The translations under genes and the position numbers were made by a program. This document shows positions 1 to 10,965 of a stretch of 26,241 bases of DNA, in pieces (the first letter of the stretch is position 1; each line of letters starts with the position of its first letter). A model generated the notes under the pieces. It ran no database searches and had not been told where the DNA came from. It saw nothing but the letters and a program-made list of their open reading frames with translations. The DNA is from Chara braunii (taxonomy: Eukaryota > Streptophyta > Charophyceae > Charales > Characeae): the NCBI GenBank assembly GCA_003427395.1, contig BFEA01000170.1, positions 123,137 through 149,377 on the forward strand. Reading direction: 5' to 3'.

Positions 1-8
1 ATGCAACA

Positions 9-103
9 CACACAGAACGGCGGTGGGTACAACCACGACGGGTGGACCATGGCCATGTGGTGGCATGCACACAGAACGACGGCGGGTACACCATGACGGG
101 CGG
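9..103. repeat. Imperfect direct repeat, 2 units, period 59
   Basis: A segment beginning cacacagaacgg at 9-45 recurs at 68-103 with a few substitutions and one 1-base gap. Both units run through gggtaca and end in cgggtgg/cgggcgg. Nothing suggests a coding role. Confidence 0.7.
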
Positions 104-2280
104 CCGATTTCCAAGGGGGAACTACGAGGCGAGGCTGCAGCCGTCCAATTTCGGAAGTGGCCAATTTTGAAAGTCGGGAGGCTATTTCCCGAAATAAGTT
201 TCTCGCCGTTCGCGCCGAAAAAAAATTGCACCTACGAAAAAAACAGCTCTGCCGGTCTCCATATTTCCTGGGAAGAAGGGAAGGTGGGGAAGGGGGGGGA
301 AGGTGCATATTACGTACGGTTACCCGACAAAATTGCTTACCTTTCCATACCCATCTGATTCGTTTTTTCACCACCCTATAACGGTTGTACCCATGCTTTT
401 TTTTTTTCTTGTTCGCCCGTACCTGCGGATTTTCCCTTTTCACCGCTAGTACCAGGCTATGCCTGCCCGTTGTCGGGCGGCTGCCTACCAGCCTAACGCC
501 TCTACGAAGAAAAGAGGGAAAGGAGTTGGGCGTGGTTGCTTGTTTAGGCGTATTTTGGGAACATGAATGTTTGTGCTTGTGAGGCTTGTCTAGGATCCCG
601 GGTTCTTTGACCTGCGTACTAACCTTTGATGAGCAGGGGCAACGAGGAGAACGAAGGTCGCAAGCGGGCGCGCGCGGATTTTTAAAATCGAAGTTTTCGG
701 TGCCGGGTTCAGGGGATCAGGGGTTGATGGTGAGCTTCGGGACGGATATTGGGGGAGCCGAAAACAAGGGGGGCTAGTTAAGGGGCTGACTTCGGCCATG
801 AAAGACGCCAGGACGAGGAAATCCAGTGAGTACGTCGGATGAGTGGCAGACGCCCTATTTTATTGTAGATAGCAGCTCGACTGTCACATTTGCTATGGAT
901 GAGCGGCGCGAGGCTGAGGGGTCAACGCCAACCCGGCGACTAGCAAAGGACAGGTTGTATGACAGAACGGGTCGAGGTCAATGCGATAAGAGGCGCCTGT
1001 GCACGCCGACCACTGCCCGGGCAAGGAGAAGTCGTCAAGACGGAGGGGGAGGGCATCATATAGCCACCGTGCGAGACAGGGGCGATCTCGGCTACAACCG
1101 CCGGGAACAGGAAGAGGTTGGTTCAACCAAGCGAGGATCTGTCTACAGGGGTGTGGACGGGCGGGCCTACAGATTAAGCTGAGATAAACAATATCGGGAC
1201 GAGGGGGGGGACGAAGATGGACGCGGACCGATCTATCCGAGGAAGAGGGTAGCTTCGGATTGTCATCAAGCATAAACCAAGGATAATCCGACAAGGGGCT
1301 GGCGGGGAATACGAAGTGACGGGGCAAGCAAATGACTGGCGCTGGTCGATGCAGCTGGGAAAAGGGATGGATGTGCGTGCACGACCTCTCGGTTCTTGGT
1401 AACTGTATTTTTCGAAGGAGGGGCTGAGGATCCTAGCAAGGACGGAAGAAGACAACCATTGGTGGAGATAGAGGTACGAGGGGATCGCGAAGAAGGGGCA
1501 AAGATGAACGAGGGTGTGGACAAAATGAGCGGGAATAGGGGGAGTTAAAAACGGGATCTTTGAAACGGACGGGGAATTTTTAAGAACAAGATGGAGAATT
1601 CCTATTGGAGAGGGGCATGCAGGGAGGAGTGAGCGAGGCAGGGACGAAAAAAGGAGCGGGAGTCGAGAGTGGTTCCGAAAATTTCGAATTAGCACCTTGG
1701 GGGAGGAGAAGTTGAATTCTCATACTGAAAGCGTGAGAGAAGGGAGGGGGAGAGGATATAAAAGGAAGAGGGAAAAAAAAAAAGGACGGGAAGCGCACGG
1801 GGTTAGCTCACGCCTTCACAAGATCGCAAACAATCGCGGCAGCGTCCAGGAGTACGAGGTTTGTGCATGTGCTCGAGGCGCTCGACGCTAGCTCTAGACT
1901 AGCGCTCGAGAGTTCGGAGAGACGGAGAGGGAGGTAGAGTGGGAGAGCAAGAGGGCGAGAGAGAGAAAGATGACTCGAGAGGAGGGGGCACGAGAGACAT
2001 ACGCAAGCGCCCGGCGACGTTCATAAGGCTCGAGCGAGGGGGGGGAGGGCTAACGTTTGGCAACGTGCAAGGGAGGTAAACGAGGGGCGACTGGAGGCGG
2101 TCAGCGCCGGACGCTAAGGTGAAGCCAAGGGCGAGGAAGGAAGGCTGAGGGAGCGAATGCGGAGTTGAACGGGACGGGGTCGTTCGAAGGATTGCAGACT
2201 CGACTCATCCATTGGCGGTAAGGTCCGAATCGCGTCATCGCGTCCTCTTCCTCGCACCACTCGAAAGCTCAGGGGGAGGA
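104..2280. other. No gene seen; purine-rich non-coding DNA
   Basis: Open frames of 60-170 codons occur on both strands here, but they overlap each other, have Arg/Gly/Glu- or Ser/Pro-rich low-complexity translations, and match no family I recognise. The sequence becomes increasingly G/A-rich on the plus strand from about 1150 onward. There are short poly-T (about 395-408) and poly-A (about 1774-1783) runs. I see no RNA gene or promoter that can be supported. Confidence 0.5.
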
Positions 2281-2300
2281 AGCAAGGAGACAGGAGGGGG

Positions 2301-2350
2301 GGAGAGAGAGAGAGGGAGGGAAAGAGAAAGAGAGAGAGAGAGAGAGAAAG

Positions 2351-2394
<44 letters not shown>
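2301..2394. repeat. (GA)n microsatellite
   Basis: This is a near-continuous GA dinucleotide tract with a few interruptions; 2358-2394 is uninterrupted. Open frames crossing it (Arg-Glu repeats on one strand, Leu-Ser on the other) are products of the repeat. Confidence 0.95.
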
Positions 2395-2396
<2 letters not shown>

Positions 2397-2500
2397 CGTG
2401 CAGGCGAGCGGCTACTAGTGGTGCTAGACGAAGATGCCGTGCCTGTGAAGTTTTTTTCCTGTGTGTCCCGCAGGGAGAGAGGGAGAGAGAGAGGGGAAGC

Positions 2501-2905
2501 GTACCGAGAAGGGAAAAGAGGGTATCAAGAGAGCTAAGGAGCGTCGAGTGGGTCAGAGAGAGATAGAGAGAGGGAGAGAGGGGAATCGTACCGAGAAGAG
2601 AGGATATCAAAAGAGCTAAGGAGCGTCGAGAGGGTCAAAAAGAAAGAGAGAGAGGGAGAGTGTAGCTTCGAGCTCTTCCGCCGGCTTCACGTCGGGCACT
2701 CGTTGCTCGCTATGCGCTGGATTATCTACTTGTCATTAGGCCTGGACTCGTCTATCTGCTTCGCTTCCGGACCAATAGGTTATAGCTTCGAGTTTGCTTC
2801 GCCCTTCTTGGTTTTGAGCTGCAGCGGAATGCGGGGAAGAACGGAGACTAGAGAGAGAGAGAGGAGGAGTGTACTGACGAGGGAAAAGGGGGTATCGAGA
2901 AAGAG
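2501..2905. repeat. GA-rich repeat unit of about 87 bp, two tandem copies and one degenerate copy
   Basis: A unit starting gtaccgagaagg and containing agctaaggagcgtcgag occupies 2501-2587 and is repeated directly at 2588 to about 2665. A weaker match (gtactgacgagggaaaaggg, then ggtatcgaga) starts at 2871. Each copy is followed by GA-rich filler, suggesting a unit that expanded together with the surrounding microsatellite. Confidence 0.75.
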
Positions 2906-3530
2906 AGAGAGAGTGTCTTGAGGGGGGAAGAGGGTGATACAGAGAGAGAGGGAGAGAGAAGGGCCACAAGAAAGGAGCAAGGGAACGTGTCCCGAAGGGT
3001 GGCCGTCGCGACTAGGCTGATCGAAGGGAGGGGTTTTGTCGGTCGCCGGCTCACCAGAACTAGTCGGTCCCGGAGGTTTGGTTCGTCAAAAGTTTATGGC
3101 TGGTCCGTTTTCTAAGCAGAAAGTTCTCTATTTCGCTCCGGCGAGCCCCGAAAAGTTTGGGAGTCAAAGTATTGGAGCTTTTTTTTCTGCCCGTTCGCTC
3201 TCAACAGTTCATAATCTTGGTCGTTCTAAGCTGTCAATCAGACAGCCGAATGTATCGTTGTCATTCAGTTCTGTCGGGCTCTAAAGTCTACCTCTAGCCG
3301 GCACTCGGACCCCTTGGCACAATTGAGTCGGTTCTTCCGGCGGACCTCTGCTGGCTATTCGGTTGGGCAAGCGCGAAGTCGGTAGGGGCTTCCGCCGATC
3401 GGAAGATTTGGGGGCTAGCGGTAGTTGGCAGGAGCAACCCGACAAGGGTCGCGGTGAGAGCGGCATCAGGCGCTAGCGGGCGGCAACGACCGAGGTGAGA
3501 GGGAGAAAAAGGGAAGAAGGAAGGAAGGGG
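2906..3530. other. No gene seen
   Basis: This is mixed-composition sequence between GA-rich blocks. Short open frames (for example 3036-3284 plus) have no recognisable motif and no supporting context. No repeat longer than about 20 bp was noticed. Confidence 0.4.
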
Positions 3531-3618
3531 GAAGAGAGAAGGAGTGAGGGAGAAAGTAGGAGTGAGGAAGAGAGAAGGAGTGAGGGAGAAAGTAGGGGTA
3601 AGGGAGAGAGAAGGGGAG
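3531..3618. repeat. 36-bp tandem repeat, about 2.4 copies
   Basis: Units at 3531-3566 and 3567-3602 begin gaagagagaaggagtgaggg and differ at only two positions. A partial third unit follows at 3603-3618. All are purine-only or nearly so on the plus strand. Confidence 0.9.
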
Positions 3619-4072
3619 AGGGAGGGAGCCACGACTTCGCTCAGCGGGACCGCGAGACTTCGAAGCCTTTGGACCTCGGTTGGTTTAACTGTTGTTCTTT
3701 GGACTCTTGTGAGGCGCTGACGTCGCTTCTTCTTTTTTTTCTCTCTTTTGCATTCTGATTTTCGGTTGATTTGGAACACTTGTGTGGTGTTTGTGTCGTA
3801 CCGCTTAAGGCTCGACTTCTTCTTTTTTCTGTTTTTGTGTTTTGAAATTCGGTTTCGTTCAGCATACTTACGAACTTCAGTTGATTCAACTATTGGACTC
3901 AGAACTTCTGTATCGTGCTGGAGCCGAAACATTCGCAGACCCCAGTCTCGTTCGGGGCCCTCACGAACCTCAGTGCTCGCGCGAGACTCGAACTCTCGCA
4001 AGGCGTCAAAAAAACAAAAAAAAGGGGGAGGAACAGGGGGAGAGTGAAAAAGAGAAAAGGAGGGAGGAGAAA
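3619..4072. other. No gene seen
   Basis: This stretch separates two GA-rich blocks and has several poly-T runs (about 3725-3740, 3818-3830). The long minus-strand open frame that covers 3294-4271 runs straight through the (GA)n tract and is best explained as a repeat-borne artifact. Confidence 0.4.
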
Positions 4073-4639
<567 letters not shown>

Positions 4640-4683
4640 GTGACCTCTGCTGAGAAGGTATCACCGTTAGGCAGGCAAATGAA

Positions 4684-6367
4684 CTAGTTTTCAAAACAAC
4701 TTTGATTTGCTGGTTCCAGGCTGGTGGTTGGGGCCCTAGTGTCCACAGTGCAAAGCCTCTTCGAGGCATACAAAATATTCTGCCAAGTTGTAGACTTTAT
4801 CCTCTTGTTGAGGAAGGAGGGGATAAGGAAACACTGCCAAAAATTCCCTTTGAACCGTAAGGAACATTCTTGACCCATGATGTATTCTGCAAAGTGCATC
4901 CAAGGCTTCGCCGGACCCTCGAACATGCCCTTGACTATCCATTTTGCCAACAAGGATAAGTTTAGCATTCGTGGTTCTAAAATGCCTAACGTCCCTTCCA
5001 CTCTAAGGAGAGTAATCACATCCCATGCTAATTTTATAATGAAGCCATGCTCTTCTTCTGCTGCAGGCTTCCGAAGATAATGGGTCGCCGCTCTGCGAAT
5101 GTTACAGTAGGCTTCATCCCCTAGTAGGCATATCGATAGAGGAAACTATAAAACAAAACAGGTCGTAGTAGACAAGACCAATGCTCTCCCCAATAGGGAG
5201 AGTCCATAGTTCCTTAGCCATCCCTGGATTCTTAAGGTGACACGATGGGATAGGATTTGATCTTGAGTTCTTGAGCAGTTTTCCAACGAGACCTGTATCC
5301 CCAAGAATCTCTATGAGTTCACGGTGGGAATAATCCTGAGACCCCAGTCCACTTTTAGCTAAAAAACCTGAGGTAAAAGGTAGATGGATTTGGACCAATT
5401 TATTGAAGTCTTCGTTAAGACGAAGTATTCATCTAATACTACTCTAAGTTCATTCAGAGTTGACGTGGAGTTTTCGCATGCAACTATCAGGTCGTCTGCG
5501 ATCGCCCCACCTTTCCAATGGAGGGTGGGGTTCAACTGTAGTCCCACGTTGTTATTGTTGTATCTAATGATATTTAGTAATGTTTTGAGTTACAAAACAA
5601 ACAACAGCGGAGCCAGAGGGCACCCTTGTCTAAGAGAGCGGATTAGTTGAAAATCGCCAAATAAATGTCCATTAACCATTACTATAGAGTGTCATTAGGC
5701 GTTGGCATACATAGCATGAATCCACTTAGCGAAACCCGGGCCAAAGCCCATTTTGGACAATGTGGTAGAGACAAAAGTCCATCCTACCTTGTCGTAAGCT
5801 TTCCCCATATTCAGAAGGAGAATAACATTTTTTCTCATTTTAGACCATACGACTTCATGGGTTTGGACAGTCGTAAGTATGTTTTCAAAGATCGATCGAC
5901 TTTTGACAAAGGCCCCTTGCTCCCATCCAACCAGGTGAGGGTGTTCTGCCGCTAAACGAATTGCCAGAGTCTTAGCCTACGCTTTATACGCAACATTGAA
6001 GACCGAAATTGGGCGATGGTGGGCGATAGTTGCAGACCTTTCGTTTGTCCCGTTTCTGGTATAAGAGTGAGATAAAACCCTAAACAAAATCATCGGGGTG
6101 CGAGCCTAATGATAAGGCAGTATTATAGATGTGACAAAAAAATGGAACAAACCCCTCCCATGCACTGTGGAACAGTTCCACAAGGAGGTCGTCAATACCC
6201 GGGCACTTACCTGGTGTCATCTGCTTAATAGCATATGTAAGTTCGGCTTCCGTGATCGACAATTCCAACAGGATCCTTGCAGCAGGTGATATATGGGCTT
6301 TAGACATGTCCCAAAAGATCAAAGACAAGGAAAGGTTTGTGTAAGACTTATCGAAGGGTCTCCTCAT
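4684..6367 (-). pseudogene. L1 ORF2 reverse transcriptase and C-terminal region, broken
   Basis: In sense order the pieces are the block ITEAELTYAIKQMTPGKCPG (about 6180-6250), typical of the region just before L1 RT motif 1; a motif A segment LLNMGKAYDKVGW (about 5775-5825); the motif B block LRQGCPLAPLL (about 5605-5640); and the motif C block AIADDLIVAC (about 5480-5505). C-terminal thumb/linker-like sequence continues to 4684. The pieces are spread over several frames with stops between them. In motif A the residue where the first catalytic Asp is expected reads Asn (LNMGKAYD), so the active site looks lost as well. RT here would have copied the L1 RNA at a nicked target. No RNase H domain is visible. 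Family assignment is firm; exact ends are not. Confidence 0.88.
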
Positions 6368-6705
6368 GGAGCCTACGTCCCGGGAATATGCTAGATCATA
6401 GGAACAAAGTTCATGGGGCCAGAGGTCACTGTATTATGAATATCAGAAGAATGGGTTAATTCTCGGATTGTCGGTTTAGTCTGTCTAAGAATTCGTGAGC
6501 GGAAGGTAAGCTTCGTCATTCTATCGTACTCGACAATACCTTGAAGTCTCAATCATTCCATCCATTCTAACCGACGCTAGATTTCCAATGCTTCCAAATG
6601 GTAGAGGGTTGTCTTTCTTTTCTCAGACCAATAATGATTTATGAAAGAGTCTTTCCCCATGTTGGACTGCGCCTCCTCCACGTCCCGACGGAATTTTGTT
6701 TATTT

Positions 6706-7868
6706 TCAATATTGTGCGGCCGCCTTGTTTCTTGAGAAGACAATGAGGGTTTCCCTAACAATGCCAAGGTCCACCTCCACCCATGTCTCTTCTGTCCTGA
6801 AGAAATCTTTGACACTCAACCAGCTAAGAATTTGGGATTTGACGTAAGTGAGGATCTCATTGTCTTTTAGGTTGTTAACATTCAAACGGAATTGTGGTCT
6901 ATCCTTTTGGATTAGATCTTTAGTAATGACGTCAATAAACTCTGGGTAATGGTCAGACATAGATGAGATCCCAAAATCCACCATAATACACCGATCTCAT
7001 AGAGCGGCCATAGCAGCAATAAAATCTCATCGTTGCTTAGGCTGTGGGGTTTTCTCATTCAGTTTTGGTCTATACCATGTAAAACCATGGTTCTTTTGGT
7101 TCAGATGTATGTACGGATGAATGAGGGATTGATAATCCAAGAAGGTCATCAATAAAGTGTTGTTAAGCCTAAGAGGGGTAGGCTCGAGCGAATCTAGCTC
7201 TGGGCTTAAGATAGTATTACAGTCTCCAAAAATGGTCAGATTTTTCGTGTCCGGGACAAGAGTCGATAGGCTTGAGAAGAAACGAGTTCTTTCAATGTAG
7301 TCAGTGGGTGCGTAAACTGTCATAACAACCCACTCCTCCATATCCAATTCAAAATTTACCCAGGCTCATTTGCCTTCTGAACTGCCATTTCCTCAAAATG
7401 GACATTTTTTATTTTTTGAACGAAATTGAAATCGAGTTTTCGACTAAAAAACCCGGTTTCAATTTTGTTCGAAAAATAAAAAAATGTCTATTTTGACGAA
7501 ATGACAGTTTTGGGGTCTTCATAGTGATCTACAATAGTACAATCCAAGTCCTTGTGAAAAAGGATAACGACTCCACCTCGAGTCCCATTTGTTGGGGCCT
7601 AGAACTAAGGGTCCGTCCACCATAGGCGGACTTCCTGAATTTTCTTTGTATTGAGCTTGGTTTCTTGTAAGCATAAAATAGGTGCAGTTTTTGAGTGGAC
7701 CCAAGTTGCAAGACTAACTTTTTTGTATTGCCTTGAGGTATCCCCCAGTCCTTTCACGTTCCAGCTGGCCAGACGTACCCTATTGGGCAAGGCAATGGGG
7801 CTCGATTGTGTCGCTGAACTGTTGGATGCAGATGAGAGAATCCGACGTTGTTCTTTTTTTGTCTCCAT
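6706..7868 (-). pseudogene. L1 ORF2 N-terminal APE-type endonuclease, broken
   Basis: ORF2 probably starts at the ATG whose complement ends at 7868 (METKKEQRR). Apurinic-endonuclease signatures follow in order: LASWNVKGLG and LCLQETKLN (7605-7868), VYAPTDYIERTRFF and FGDCNTIL (7027-7347), GFTWYRP, and the catalytic SDHYP (about 6944-6960). FGDCN stands where FGDFN is usual. The reading frame changes near 7605-7700 and again at a 130-bp foldback insertion (7380-7509), and stops separate the last blocks. This domain nicks target DNA for target-primed reverse transcription. A weakly coding linker at 6368-6705 joins it to the RT. The ATG lies inside the PLE target duplication, so the ORF2 start codon was at the insertion point. 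Confidence 0.88.
7380..7509. mobile_element. Foldback (hairpin) insertion, MITE-like
   Basis: Two arms of about 60 bp, beginning AACTGCCATTTC at 7380 and ending as the complement GACAGTT at 7509, pair almost fully around a loop of about 8-10 nt near 7441. Differences between arms are mostly single substitutions. It interrupts the L1 endonuclease between the second and third motif blocks, so it inserted after the L1. No target duplication is obvious, so the transposon family cannot be named. Confidence 0.75.
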
Positions 7869-7874
7869 TATAAG
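7859..7874. repeat. Left target-site duplication of the PLE block
   Basis: ttgtctccattataag matches the sequence at 14330-14345 at 15 of 16 positions. It lies exactly where L1 ORF2 stops being continuous and PLE-homologous sequence begins. Confidence 0.7.
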
Positions 7875-9634
7875 AGTGAGAGCACGGGGTTCCCACCTAC
7901 GATCTGTGACATCTACAAGAGAGAAGTCAGGGTGATCCGGACAAAAAATCCTACCATCGCAGACATTCTCTGCAATAATCGTAAAACCGTCGCAAGTGAA
8001 GTGCTAGTCTGCTGTTGCAGAGGGTATGATCTCCCTCGATACGAGGGGCATGTCAGATGTCGGGTAAGTCAACTCGGGGGACTGCCGTCGGGATTGCAAA
8101 ATGGTAAGAATATTGCTAGAGCTCATAGGAAGTTCCGCCATGTGTCTCTGATGAAGGAACTGTCAGAGTCGTTTTCGAATTGGAAGCCTGGCATGAAATA
8201 TCGTCTAAGTGTTAGTAACGAAGAAGCAAAAGCATGCACGAATCAGACGGTTGCAAGAGGAACGGTGATTTCTACGGAGGAGGTTTTCGAAATTAAGCGC
8301 AGGTTCGCTGATTTGATCTTTACCCCGGTTGATCGCAACCCTGGGGAAATTGTGGTAATGTGCCCGCAGTTATATTACGGGGCAATGGGTGATATGTTTT
8401 TGCGCAGTTCTGGATATGTTGTTTGTGAGTAGGCTGAGAAGGACACTTGGATATCTTCTCGTCGGGATTTCGAGGAGATGGGTGTGGCTAAACTGGGAAA
8501 ATGGAATGCGAAAGGGAAAGTTGGGAACGCTTATGTTATGCCAAAGCAAAAGGACTTGTCTCGCTTTCGCCGCATATGCCCCACGTTTAGTGAACCTATT
8601 AATCATCTTTGTAGGAAAATATCCAAAGCGTTGAATATGCTCTTGAATTCGGTTCCAAAGTCGTGCCACTTCAATTTGTCGACGGTTAGCCAATTGTCTG
8701 AAAGAATTTCGGCCGCTAATGCACAGGTGAGGCGTGTTTACAGAAACAGTGGAGCGATGGGTGCAAGCTATGATATTAAAGATATGTTTAGCAAATTGCC
8801 CCATCAAGAGATCCTTGCATCGCTGGATTGGCTTGTTAGTTGTTTTCCTGATAAGAGAGCAGTAAAAGTTAATCCTAGGGGTAAAGGAGCTTCATTTGGT
8901 GAGAAAAAAAATGAAAACTGGTGGTCAATTGACTTATGGGACTTAGTCAAGTTCATTTGTTTTAAATTGCTGCATACGTATACACGAGCGACTGATGTGT
9001 TGCTGCGGCAGGTAATCGGTATCCCTATGGGGAAGAGTACGAGCCCGCCACAAGCATGCATTCTGTGCGCCCATGCAGAGTGGCGGTTTCTGTGCTCTTT
9101 GGGAAACAACACGAAATTAATTTTTGGAGTCAGATTGATGGACGATGTCTCGATCATCCTGGCCTTTGAAAAAGGGAACAGGAAATTTATCAGCAAAGCT
9201 AATGAAATTCGGAGGAAATTTGAAACTTGTTACCCCTGTTTACTCTCCCTGTTACGAACAGATGAGAAAATGGGGTTTTGGGATTTTGTTGGCTGCCGGT
9301 TGAAGATTACGCAGTGCTACCCCTTTGTCAGCAGTACACAAAGGACAAAAAATAACGATTCAATTTGGGGTATATGCCCGGTAGTGCTAAAATCGGGGCA
9401 GGATTTTCGGTCGTGGTCAGGCCGAAGACAAAAAATGGTTGTTATTTCTAGTTGGTTGAGTAGAATTGACAGGAACACTCTGCAAGGGGAGATATCCCTA
9501 AGCAGGTCCTGACCCTGAGGCGAGAGTACCGAGTCAAAGGGTTTACGGACCAGTTTTTTGGAACCGTCGTTTCAAACTTTGCACGGACCAGAGACAGTAG
9601 CTGGCGATACACATCTACGTTAGTAGGCTATTAG
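7875..9634 (+). pseudogene. PLE reverse transcriptase, 5'-truncated first copy
   Basis: The frame opens at the truncation point (ESTGFPP) and runs nearly intact to about 9480. RT signatures are motif A SYDIKDMFSKLPH with the catalytic Asp at 8772-8774, motif B IGIPMGKSTSPP (about 9019-9054), and motif C RLMDDVSI with the Asp pair at 9141-9146. These resemble Penelope-type RTs rather than L1. There is one in-frame TAG at 8430-8432 where the second copy has CAG, and a 1-base loss near 9485 shifts the frame so the C-terminus (to the tag at 9632-9634) reads out of frame. Otherwise all catalytic residues are present. It lacks the upstream nuclease, knuckle and most of the linker. Confidence 0.85.
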
Positions 9635-9964
9635 CTCTGAGTAGGAGTATAAATGCATTGAAGTGTGTTTGTTTTGTCCTCTTCAGCATACATGGCTCCG
9701 GAGGTTGCTCCGGTTCGGAAAGGGGGAAGGTAGCGGTTCAGTTTCGGGGTGAAGAAAAGTGGGAGGATAGAGGATTCTCGAGACCGTTTTTCATGGTTCT
9801 CTTGTGTTACGACTTTCTCTAAAAAAAACCTTGTTGTTTGGGACATCTATTTTCGGCAGTGTGATTGTGTCATTGTCGATGTCGTTGCGTCGTTGTCGAT
9901 GCCTTGTCTCTGTCGAAGAAGTCGCACGGCCTAGGTCAGCGTGACAGTGTTTCTTTACCTCTTG
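9635..9964 (+). other. PLE 3' untranslated region, first copy
   Basis: Homologous to 13996-14325 of the second copy with a few substitutions, including the block cggaggttgctccggttcgg. Similarity stops after ctttacctc, where the first copy passes straight into the leader of the second copy. No poly(A) tail separates the two. Confidence 0.75.
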
Positions 9965-10099
9965 TAAAGCAATTGGTAACCATCGGGGGGTCGATACCTC
10001 GTTTTGGTGGTCAAGTCCTCTACGGGGTACGCATCGTCTTGGAGGCAGTGGGTGCGAGGCACGGACTAGGGGTTTTATCCCCCGAATCAAGTTGAAGAG
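9965..10099 (+). promoter_or_regulatory. PLE 5' leader, second copy
   Basis: This is 135 bp between the end of the first copy's 3' UTR and the ATG at 10100. It has no counterpart in the truncated first copy. In a PLE tandem the upstream partial copy plus this leader would be expected to hold the promoter, but no TATA-like element or hammerhead ribozyme core was found by reading. Confidence 0.4.
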
Positions 10100-10570
10100 A
10101 TGGCGTCATCAAGCCAACCCAGTGGAAGCGGAGAGGGAGACGGCAATCGTAGGAACCCGCCGATCTGTTACAGTTGTCATATGCCGGGGTATTACGCGCG
10201 TGATTGTGGAGCATACTGGAAGGAGAAGTACGAAGGAAAGACAGGCGGAGTAGGAATGATCTTAGCGCAGGCACGTGGAAGGTCCGCCTCACCAGTGAGA
10301 AGAAGATGGGAGCCTACCAAGCGATCACCATCTACCGATTCGAGACACCATAGTTACCGAAGTGGAGAAAGAGATAGTGTGAAGGATTTGGTCAATTTGC
10401 TGATGGCGGAGCGTGAAGAGAAGGAGAAAGCTAAGAAAGAGGAAGAGGAAAAAACCAAGATGGAACGCGAGAAATTGGAGAAGGAGGAAAGAAAGCTAAA
10501 AAGGGAAGAGAAACGAAGAAGGGAGCAACAGGAAAATGATGAGAGATTGTCTGTTATTGGTTGGATCTGT
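10100..10570 (+). pseudogene. PLE N-terminal region: CCHC-like zinc knuckle and Lys/Glu coiled coil
   Basis: The ATG at 10100 opens a frame of about 155 codons. After a Ser/Gly-rich start, residues ~23-36 read CYSCHMPGYYARDC, a retroviral-type knuckle with Tyr where the zinc-binding His of CX2CX4HX4C should be. A basic/Ser-rich stretch follows (RGRSASPVRRR), then at residues ~95-150 a highly charged helix of Glu/Lys/Arg heptads that should form a coiled coil. The frame then shifts by one base between about 10535 and 10570 into the GIY-YIG region. A knuckle plus coiled coil looks like a Gag-type RNA-binding and self-associating module. Very similar N-termini are, from memory, common in Chara predicted proteins. 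In the parent element it was probably fused in frame to the nuclease. Confidence 0.75.
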
Positions 10571-10965
10571 TGCAAAAACGCCCAAATGCCTTCGACAATC
10601 CCGGTTGTTATGTGTACGTGGGTGTTTCCCCCTGATATTGTGCAACTTACGTTGGGAAAACGGAGCGTTTGTTAAATACCCGCTGGTCAGAACATAGGGG
10701 TAAGAGTCGACGTGTGGATTCATCCTCGTCGCATTTCTATAGGTGGATTGATCAGTTTGGTATCGAAAATTACGTCTTGATTCCTGTTTTTCTGGATGTT
10801 GTCGATGAGTTGATAAGTTTGGAAGATCTGCTGATCCGTTCTTGGTCCCCAAGTCTTAACACTAGAGGGAGAGCAAGAGTGGGTAAGAAGAAGAGACAGT
10901 CAAGGAAGAAGCGTCGTGGGAGGAAAGAGAGAACACCGGCAAGAAAAATAGATCTCGTAAGAGAA
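10571..10965 (+). pseudogene. PLE GIY-YIG endonuclease domain, upstream of RT
   Basis: The key positions of a GIY-YIG nuclease are visible in one frame: GCY at 10603-10611, TYVGKT with YVG at 10648-10656, catalytic-type Arg in TRWSEH (Arg at 10681-10683, His at 10693-10695), Glu in LEDLLI (10822-10824), and Asn in SPSLN (10858-10860). A TGA stop at 10633-10635 lies between GCY and YVG, and a frameshift separates it from the upstream coiled coil. A strongly basic tail (KKKRQSRKKRRGRKER) follows and could bind nucleic acid or act as a nuclear signal. The CxxC zinc finger of canonical Penelope nucleases is not seen. Canonical PLEs carry this domain after RT; here it precedes RT, as in the Naiad/Chlamys type. 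Confidence 0.85.

Noticed and set aside
893-1695. Overlapping minus-strand open frames of 85-173 codons
   Set aside because: They lie in G/A-rich DNA that suppresses stops on the opposite strand, with Ser/Pro-rich translations and no motifs.
9635-10099. Hammerhead ribozyme in the PLE 3' UTR or leader
   Set aside because: Hammerheads are known from many PLEs, so I looked for the CTGANGA and GAAA core here and in 13996-14329; no properly spaced core was seen. A covariance-model search would settle it.
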